Shown one piece after another: positions 32,088 through 36,518 of a stretch of 36,518 bases of DNA. The notes under the pieces were generated by a model. That model was not told the origin of the DNA and ran no database searches. It saw only the letters and a program-made list of their open reading frames with translations. The DNA is from a virus. Location: the IMG/VR virus record IMGVR_UViG_3300033151_000137, positions 1 to 36,518 of that record; one strand, 5' to 3'. The translations under genes and the position numbers were made by a program. Each line of letters opens with the position of its first letter. Within the stretch, counting starts at the first letter, position 1.

Positions 32088-33253
32088 GTGCCTCGTCACT
32101 TCATAGACACCTGGAGTGCGCGGGCAGTCGGGAGGCCGAGTATGGCCTTCCTTCGCCACCTCCCTCGGAGCGACAACTCCAGGGGGATGAGGCGCACGAA
32201 GCGCTCCGGCACGTACTCGATGGATCTCTCCAGTTATCTGCAGTAGAAGACTCACTGCGGCCCCACATAAAGGTGGCGGTGGATTACGTCCTGGACATAA
32301 CCCGGCAAGGAGGGTGGGCGCTGTCCGTCGAGCACGAGGTCGATCCTGTCCTGCAGTTCGGGGAGACCGGGCACGGGGGGTCCTGTGACATCATGCTGGT
32401 TAAAGACGACCATCTGATTATCATCGACTACAAACATGGCGAGAGCCGAGAGGTCCTGGCATTAGGGAATAAACAGCTACTAGCATACGCGGCGGGCGCC
32501 GTTCGAGAGACCAAGAGCAAGATCGAACGCATTGATCTGGTGATCATTCAGCCCCGGATCTGGTTCGGTCCTACAATCAAGGGATGGAGGCTGCCTATTG
32601 CCCTGGCGGAATACGAGTGGACCCTGATCCGATCTCAACTTGAACTGATCAAAGGGTCCAGCATTAAGTCCCCCTCGGACAAGGCCTGCTTTGGATGCAG
32701 AGCGGCCATCGTCTGCGGGGCAAGGTTAAAACACATTGAAGAGGTTACGATGGAAGCACAAGAACAAGTAAACGGCCCGGGCGTGGGCATCAAAGGTCTG
32801 TCGGATGCAAACATTGCCGCGTTCCTGGACACCCACGCGTCTATGAAATCGGTATACGCCGACATCGAAGACGAGGCACGACTACGAATTAAGGCAGGGA
32901 AGATCATCCCCGGCTGGAAACTGGTAGCCGGTCGCGGATCGCGCAAATGGATCCATGACCAGGACGTCATGGAGAAGAAGCTCAAGAACATGAAGGTCCC
33001 CAAGGCACAGTACTTGGTAGCCTCCCTCGTGAGCCCGGCACAAGCTGAAAAGCTGGAGTGCCTGTCGTCTAAGCAATTGAAGAACCTGAAGGGATTGATC
33101 ACGACGTCCACCGGCCAGCCTAAAATGGTAACCGAGTCCACGACCGGTGACGCCATCGTGTACGACAGCGGGGCTGCCTTTGCTGATCTCGATACTACGG
33201 CCCCCGAGGCGGTCGTGATCGAGCCCGTCAACCCATCTACTCTATTTATATAG
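32084..33253 (+). CDS. Cas4/AddB-like Fe-S PD-(D/E)XK nuclease (DUF2800)
   Basis: A 389-residue protein, start ATG in ATGA overlap (the ATG at 32048 is inside the previous gene). Nuclease residues are His38 of GDEAHEAL, Asp102 in CDIML, Asp115 and Lys117 in IIIDYK, and Gln131/Tyr135 in KQLLAY. Four cysteines fit an iron-sulphur cluster of the Cas4/AddB kind: Cys12 near the N-terminus and Cys202, Cys205, Cys211 in KACFGCRAAIVC. The C-terminal 150 residues are a helical accessory part. Matches DUF2800, found in phages next to DUF2815 and PolA. Probably processes DNA ends during replication or recombination. 5'-3' exonuclease activity is likely but inferred. Confidence 0.9.
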   Translation: MSASSLHRHLECAGSREAEYGLPSPPPSERQLQGDEAHEALRHVLDGSLQLSAVEDSLRPHIKVAVDYVLDITRQGGWALSVEHEVDPVLQFGETGHGGSCDIMLVKDDHLIIIDYKHGESREVLALGNKQLLAYAAGAVRETKSKIERIDLVIIQPRIWFGPTIKGWRLPIALAEYEWTLIRSQLELIKGSSIKSPSDKACFGCRAAIVCGARLKHIEEVTMEAQEQVNGPGVGIKGLSDANIAAFLDTHASMKSVYADIEDEARLRIKAGKIIPGWKLVAGRGSRKWIHDQDVMEKKLKNMKVPKAQYLVASLVSPAQAEKLECLSSKQLKNLKGLITTSTGQPKMVTESTTGDAIVYDSGAAFADLDTTAPEAVVIEPVNPSTLFI

Positions 33254-33263
33254 GAGATCTACC

Positions 33264-33917
33264 ATGTCAGAACAAATCATCATCGCGGAGGCCCGCCTCC
33301 GTTACACTAACCATCTGTACCAGGCTAACCGGTATCAGAACGATCCGAGCCAGTCGTTGAAGTACTCAGCGGCGGTCCTGGTCCCCAAGAACACCCAAAG
33401 CGGACAAGCGCTGAAGGCGGCGTTCGATCGTGAGGTGCAGAACTTCCACGGCGTACCTCAGTTGGCCTATGGTCAAACTCCTTGCCTGCTGGATGCTGCT
33501 CTGAAGTTCCCGGGTGACCCGTTCTACAACGACTACTACTTCCTATCGATGAACCGCAGCGCAGACGACGGAGCGCCCCAGGTATTGCTAGGGGTAGAGA
33601 CTCCTGTTGTGGACCGGGGCGAGATCTACCCGGGCGCGTGGGTCGCTGTTCACGGCCAGCTCTACGGATACAAGGGCGGGCGTGGCGGCGTCAACTTCGA
33701 TCTGTTCGGTGTAATGAAGATCAAAGATGACGAGCGCATAGGCGACGCCGCTCCAGATGCAGGCAACGCGTTCGCGGCGGCGGGCATCGCCGGCTCCGGC
33801 ATTACTAGGGCTGCGCCTCAACCTGCTCCAGCTGACTTCGGGATGAACCCTGCGACTACGGTCCAGCCTGTCCAGCCTGTTCAACCAGTGAATCCTAATG
33901 TCAACCCATTCGAGTAG
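33264..33917 (+). CDS. ssDNA-binding protein of the DUF2815 (Enc34-like) family
   Basis: A 217-residue OB-fold type protein. LRYTNHLYQANRYQND, then KYSAAVLVPKNTQSGQALKAA and the conserved YPGAWVAVHGQLYGYKGGRGGVNFDLFGVMKIKDDERIG block mark DUF2815, whose members include Enc34-like ssDNA-binding proteins. The C-terminal 40 residues are disordered, with a QPVQPVQPV segment and an acidic-aromatic end NPFE, as in SSB tails that recruit partners. ATG start has GGAGA upstream. Its end overlaps the polymerase start by 20 nt. Confidence 0.88.
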   Translation: MSEQIIIAEARLRYTNHLYQANRYQNDPSQSLKYSAAVLVPKNTQSGQALKAAFDREVQNFHGVPQLAYGQTPCLLDAALKFPGDPFYNDYYFLSMNRSADDGAPQVLLGVETPVVDRGEIYPGAWVAVHGQLYGYKGGRGGVNFDLFGVMKIKDDERIGDAAPDAGNAFAAAGIAGSGITRAAPQPAPADFGMNPATTVQPVQPVQPVNPNVNPFE

Positions 33918-35850
33918 CGTCCTATGGATGGACTACGAGACGTTCTCGCTGGTCAACCTGAAGAAGTGTGGCGTGGATGTGTACTCGAAAGATGAGTCCG
34001 CAGAAGCGCTCATGCTGGGCTGGGCGGTCGATGATGGCCCGGCTCAAGTATGGGATATCGCCAGCAGGGCGAAGATGCCAGATGAACTGGTGCCTTTCCT
34101 CCGCCTGGGGCTGGGCACTATTCGAGCGTACAACGCCCCCTTCGAGATGGCAATTGTAGAGAACGTCCAACGTTTCCCGGTAGACCCTGAACAATGGCAG
34201 TGCTGTCAAGTGCTGGCTTATTCGATGGGGTTTGCGGGTCGTCTGGGTGATATTCTGAAGGCAGTTAACTTCGAGCAGGACGAACAGAAAGACTCGGACG
34301 GGTTCCGGTTGATCATGAAGTTCTGCAAGGAGCAACCCAAGAAGCACCGGGTACGAAGGTGGAACCAGAAGCTGGCACCTGAAGACTGGGACCGGTTCAT
34401 TGAGTATTGCCGTCAGGATGTCGCCACGCTTCGCGCACTGTGGAAGTTCCTGGAGCCGTATGGATCGATGGATCAGCACGAGTGGAGTCTGTGGCGAATG
34501 GATCGTGAGATCAACAAGCGAGGGTTGCCGGTTGATATGGCCCTGGTGAGCTCGGCATTGTATGCCATGTCCCGGCAGAAGGAGTCGCTCCAGGTCCATC
34601 TGTCCCAGGTCACGGGACTACCGAACACATCGCGAGAGCACCTGCTCGAGTGGCTCAACGAACGTATCGACGATCCTATTCCAAATCTGCAGCGTGAGAC
34701 TAAAGAGACCTGGTATAAAAACCTCCCGGACGGTAACGCTAAGAACGCCCTTGAGATCTCGATGCTGATTGCCCAGGCGTCCAGCTCTAGCAAGTGGGAT
34801 GCCATCAACCTGCGGAACCATGAGGGCGTGGTGCGTGACACGCTGCAGTTTGCAGGCGCAGGTCGCACGCGTCGGTGGGGAGGCCGAGGGCTGCAGCTGC
34901 AGAACCTTAAACGCTCAACCGATACGATGGAGGCAGACATCTTTCAAATCCACCTGGGCGTGGCCAACATGACACAGATCAGCACCTGCATCCGGGGAGC
35001 CATCCAGGCACCTGAAGGATCTCAGCTTGTCGTGTCTGACCTGGGCTCCATCGAGTCGAGGGTGGTGGGGTGGCTTACGAAGTGTAGACGGATCAATGAG
35101 TTATTCCGATCAGGTAAGGACACTTATAAGGATCTGGCGTGTGAGATATTTATGACACCTTACGAGATGATCACGAAACCGCAGCGGACATTCGCCAAAC
35201 CGGCGGCCCTGGGGTGTTCGTACATGCTCGGTCGTAAAGGTCTGCGGCGTTACGCCGAAGGGATGGGTGTGGATATGACGGAAGAGCAGGCGGCGGAGCA
35301 CGTCGCAGCATTCCGAGGTATCTACCCTGAGATCCCCGGGTTCTGGAGCTGGCTCAAGTATGCCACGTATAACGTAGTAAAGAACGGCACCTTCGAGGCC
35401 GAGTATGGGCTGCAGATCTTTAAGGATGGAGAGTTCATGCGCATACAATTACCGTCGGGACGACGACTGAACTACCACCTCCCAATGATCGAGCAGAAAC
35501 CTGCGCCTTGGGACAATACACAACTTATACCTATGCTCACCTACATGGGCGCGGGATCAACTACAACTAAATGGGCGCGCATATCGGCCCACATGGGAGG
35601 AATCTGTGAGAACATTATTCAGGCTATTGCAAGAGATGTGTTGGCGGTTTGGCTTTATCGCGTTAACCGTCTGCGCCATATCGATATCATTGGTCACGTA
35701 CACGATGAGGTTATTACTCTGGTGCCTGATCGGCTCGCCGCACCGGCGTTGACCATGATCAACAACGAGATAGCCAAACCAATTACCTGGGCTCCGGACA
35801 TGATCCTGACCGCCGAGGGCTATGTTTCTAAACGATATAGGAAGGACTAA
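33898..35850 (+). CDS. family A DNA polymerase with 3'-5' exonuclease
   Basis: A 650-residue replicative polymerase. Exonuclease motifs: Exo I MDYETFS (Asp12, Glu14), an Exo II-like RAYNAPFE (around Asn79) and Exo III YCRQD (Tyr170, Asp174). Polymerase motif A is SDLGSIESR (Asp381), motif B RTFAKPAALGCSYM (Arg430, Lys434, Tyr442) and motif C HVHDEV (Asp603). There is no 5'-nuclease domain. The residue aligned to E. coli Pol I Phe762 is Leu438. It starts inside the DUF2815 gene, so the two are co-translated. It should copy the phage genome together with the primase-helicase. Confidence 0.96.
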   Translation: MSTHSSSVLWMDYETFSLVNLKKCGVDVYSKDESAEALMLGWAVDDGPAQVWDIASRAKMPDELVPFLRLGLGTIRAYNAPFEMAIVENVQRFPVDPEQWQCCQVLAYSMGFAGRLGDILKAVNFEQDEQKDSDGFRLIMKFCKEQPKKHRVRRWNQKLAPEDWDRFIEYCRQDVATLRALWKFLEPYGSMDQHEWSLWRMDREINKRGLPVDMALVSSALYAMSRQKESLQVHLSQVTGLPNTSREHLLEWLNERIDDPIPNLQRETKETWYKNLPDGNAKNALEISMLIAQASSSSKWDAINLRNHEGVVRDTLQFAGAGRTRRWGGRGLQLQNLKRSTDTMEADIFQIHLGVANMTQISTCIRGAIQAPEGSQLVVSDLGSIESRVVGWLTKCRRINELFRSGKDTYKDLACEIFMTPYEMITKPQRTFAKPAALGCSYMLGRKGLRRYAEGMGVDMTEEQAAEHVAAFRGIYPEIPGFWSWLKYATYNVVKNGTFEAEYGLQIFKDGEFMRIQLPSGRRLNYHLPMIEQKPAPWDNTQLIPMLTYMGAGSTTTKWARISAHMGGICENIIQAIARDVLAVWLYRVNRLRHIDIIGHVHDEVITLVPDRLAAPALTMINNEIAKPITWAPDMILTAEGYVSKRYRKD

Positions 35851-35851
35851 C

Positions 35852-36043
35852 ATGACAACAAAGATAGGAGTGGCCTCAATCGAACTGGTCCGAGTGAGGT
35901 ACGCCCTCGTACTGTACGCCTACTATTATGACAATACGTTTATATACGTGGACGTCGACGCTGCCGAACCGGATGGGGTGCCCGCCGCCCTTGAAGCGCT
36001 GGCCGCACGTATCCGAAAAGACCAACACTTACGAGAGAACTAA
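35852..36043 (+). CDS. small hypothetical protein after polymerase
   Basis: A 63-residue protein, MTTKIGVASIELVRVRYALV, then LYAYYYDNTFIYVDVDAAEPDG and a helix ALEALAARIRKDQHLREN. The ATG follows AGGAAGGA with good spacing, 1 base after the polymerase stop. Probably a compact alpha/beta protein. No family recognised; co-transcribed with replication genes. Confidence 0.72.
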   Translation: MTTKIGVASIELVRVRYALVLYAYYYDNTFIYVDVDAAEPDGVPAALEALAARIRKDQHLREN

Positions 36044-36074
36044 TATGCTAAACAAAGACCGGTGTGAGGAATAG

Positions 36075-36365
36075 ATGAAAGAGTCAGAGATTGAGAACCG
36101 GGTCATGCTGTACGCGAACACTAAGGGGGTGACCCAGTATAAGTTCGTATCCCCCAACACACGAGGGGTGCCTGACCGCATTCTATTATTCGAGGGGCGC
36201 TGCATGTTCATCGAGTTCAAACAACGCGGGGGGACAACCTCCCGCCTCCAGGACCTGCAGATCAAAAGGATCCGGGCCGCAGGCATCCAGGTGGAAGTCG
36301 CAGACAGCGTGACGTCCGGTGTGCTTTGTGTAGATCGTTTTGTATATAACATGAAAAAGGTTTGA
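36075..36365 (+). CDS. VRR-NUC domain nuclease
   Basis: A 96-residue stand-alone VRR-NUC nuclease, full length for phage versions. ESEIENRVMLYANTKGV precedes VSPNTRGVPDRILLF (Asp34) and MFIEFKQRGG (Glu47, Lys49), the PD-(D/E)XK core; SRLQDLQIKRIRAAG follows. It likely cuts branched DNA or nicks during replication, and in other phages it is next to an SNF2 helicase. The ATG at 36075 has GAGGA 5 nt upstream. A promoter -35 box overlaps its stop codon. Confidence 0.93.
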   Translation: MKESEIENRVMLYANTKGVTQYKFVSPNTRGVPDRILLFEGRCMFIEFKQRGGTTSRLQDLQIKRIRAAGIQVEVADSVTSGVLCVDRFVYNMKKV

Positions 36366-36390
36366 CACGGCATACCCAGTATGATTTAAT
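36362..36390 (+). promoter_or_regulatory. rightward promoter P3 with internal inverted repeat
   Basis: TTGACA (36362-36367), a 17-nt spacer and TTTAAT (36385-36390), a strong sigma70 match. The spacer holds CATAC-CCA-GTATG (36371-36383), an inverted repeat sharing half-sites with the operator at 31383. The promoter reads into the gene that starts at 36497 and probably on to the SNF2 helicase. Confidence 0.8.
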
Positions 36391-36398
36391 ATCCACAG

Positions 36399-36469
36399 CC
36401 TGACCACCGCTTAACTTTAAACCGCACTGCGGTCCTAAGCACCCGTCAGGATAAACCGGCAATGTTGCC
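36399..36469 (+). promoter_or_regulatory. structured leader after P3
   Basis: CCTGAC (36399-36404) pairs with GTCAGG (36445-36450), enclosing a second hairpin ACCGC-ACT-GCGGT (36421-36433). A short GGCA-ATGT-TGCC hairpin (36458-36469) follows. The 100-nt leader ends at the ribosome site GGAGA at 36486-36490. No T-run is present, so these look like leader structures and not terminators. Confidence 0.45.
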
Positions 36470-36496
36470 TTTACGACTATTAATTGGAGAATCCAA

Positions 36497-36518
36497 ATGT
36501 CAAATACTAATAAAACCG
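36497..36518 (+). CDS. start of a gene cut by the window end
   Basis: ATG at 36497 with GGAGA 6 nt upstream, preceded by promoter P3 and its leader. Only seven codons (MSNTNKT) are visible. Product unknown. Joining the window ends does not continue this frame into the helicase frame at base 2. Confidence 0.7.

Noticed and set aside
33922-34599. Minus-strand 225-codon ORF inside the polymerase gene
   Set aside because: It is antisense to a gene with full catalytic motifs and reads as low-quality protein; typical shadow frame in GC-rich DNA.
36045-36074. Nine-codon ORF between two genes
   Set aside because: No ribosome site of its own; more likely spacer holding the VRR-NUC ribosome site, although a leader peptide is not excluded.

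Overview
The window is a large part of a double-stranded DNA bacteriophage genome with about 55% GC, densely packed genes and frequent ATGA, TAATG or TAGTG stop-start overlaps. The virion module has the order and protein types of a T7-like short-tailed phage (podovirus): terminase, portal, scaffold, capsid, tail tubular A, a GNAT-like small protein, three or four internal virion (ejection) proteins, a tail fibre with a T7-type anchor, and a tail tubular B-like protein. Ejection proteins of this kind and sigma70-like promoters point to a Gram-negative host. I see no integrase, lysogeny repressor pair, phage RNA polymerase or recognisable endolysin.

Layout. Positions 2-1617 (+) hold the 3' part of an SNF2-type helicase gene and a small winged-helix-like gene. 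Positions 1516-26805 (-) are the late region, read right to left from a promoter near 26840: small terminase, three tiny membrane proteins, large terminase, portal, a Bbp19-like protein, scaffold, capsid followed by a rho-independent terminator, tail tubular A, internal virion proteins, tail fibre, a 1354-residue adhesin-like protein, a holin-like protein and a tail tubular B-like protein. Positions 26845-27229 form a gene-free stretch of hairpins and repeats. Positions 27230-29913 (-) encode a primase-helicase and a short upstream ORF. Around 29914-30130 transcription diverges. Positions 30131-36365 (+) are the early/replication arm: small unknown proteins, a ribbon-helix-helix protein, a Cas4/AddB-like nuclease (DUF2800), a DUF2815 ssDNA-binding protein, a family A DNA polymerase and a VRR-NUC nuclease. 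A new promoter and the first codons of another gene end the window.

How it works together. Host RNA polymerase probably reads the right arm from three TTGACA promoters, two of which share a 27-bp identical block. The replication set (primase-helicase, PolA, DUF2815, DUF2800, VRR-NUC, SNF2) is one usually seen in siphophages and prophages, here joined to a podoviral virion module. The PolA carries leucine at the position equivalent to E. coli Pol I Phe762. The helicase lacks its Walker A part, and the frame across the window ends does not join, so sequence is missing between position 36518 and position 1.

The most unusual signal is in the gene-free stretch. On the minus strand a perfect 8-bp hairpin presents AGGA, its core matches the published high-affinity CsrA/RsmA binding consensus, and four more GGA triplets lie within the same 46 nt. 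This suggests a phage RNA that binds the host regulator CsrA/RsmA. Other points are an overprinted or frameshifted ORF inside an ejection-protein gene, a GNAT-like effector module at the end of that protein, and three tiny membrane proteins between the terminase genes.
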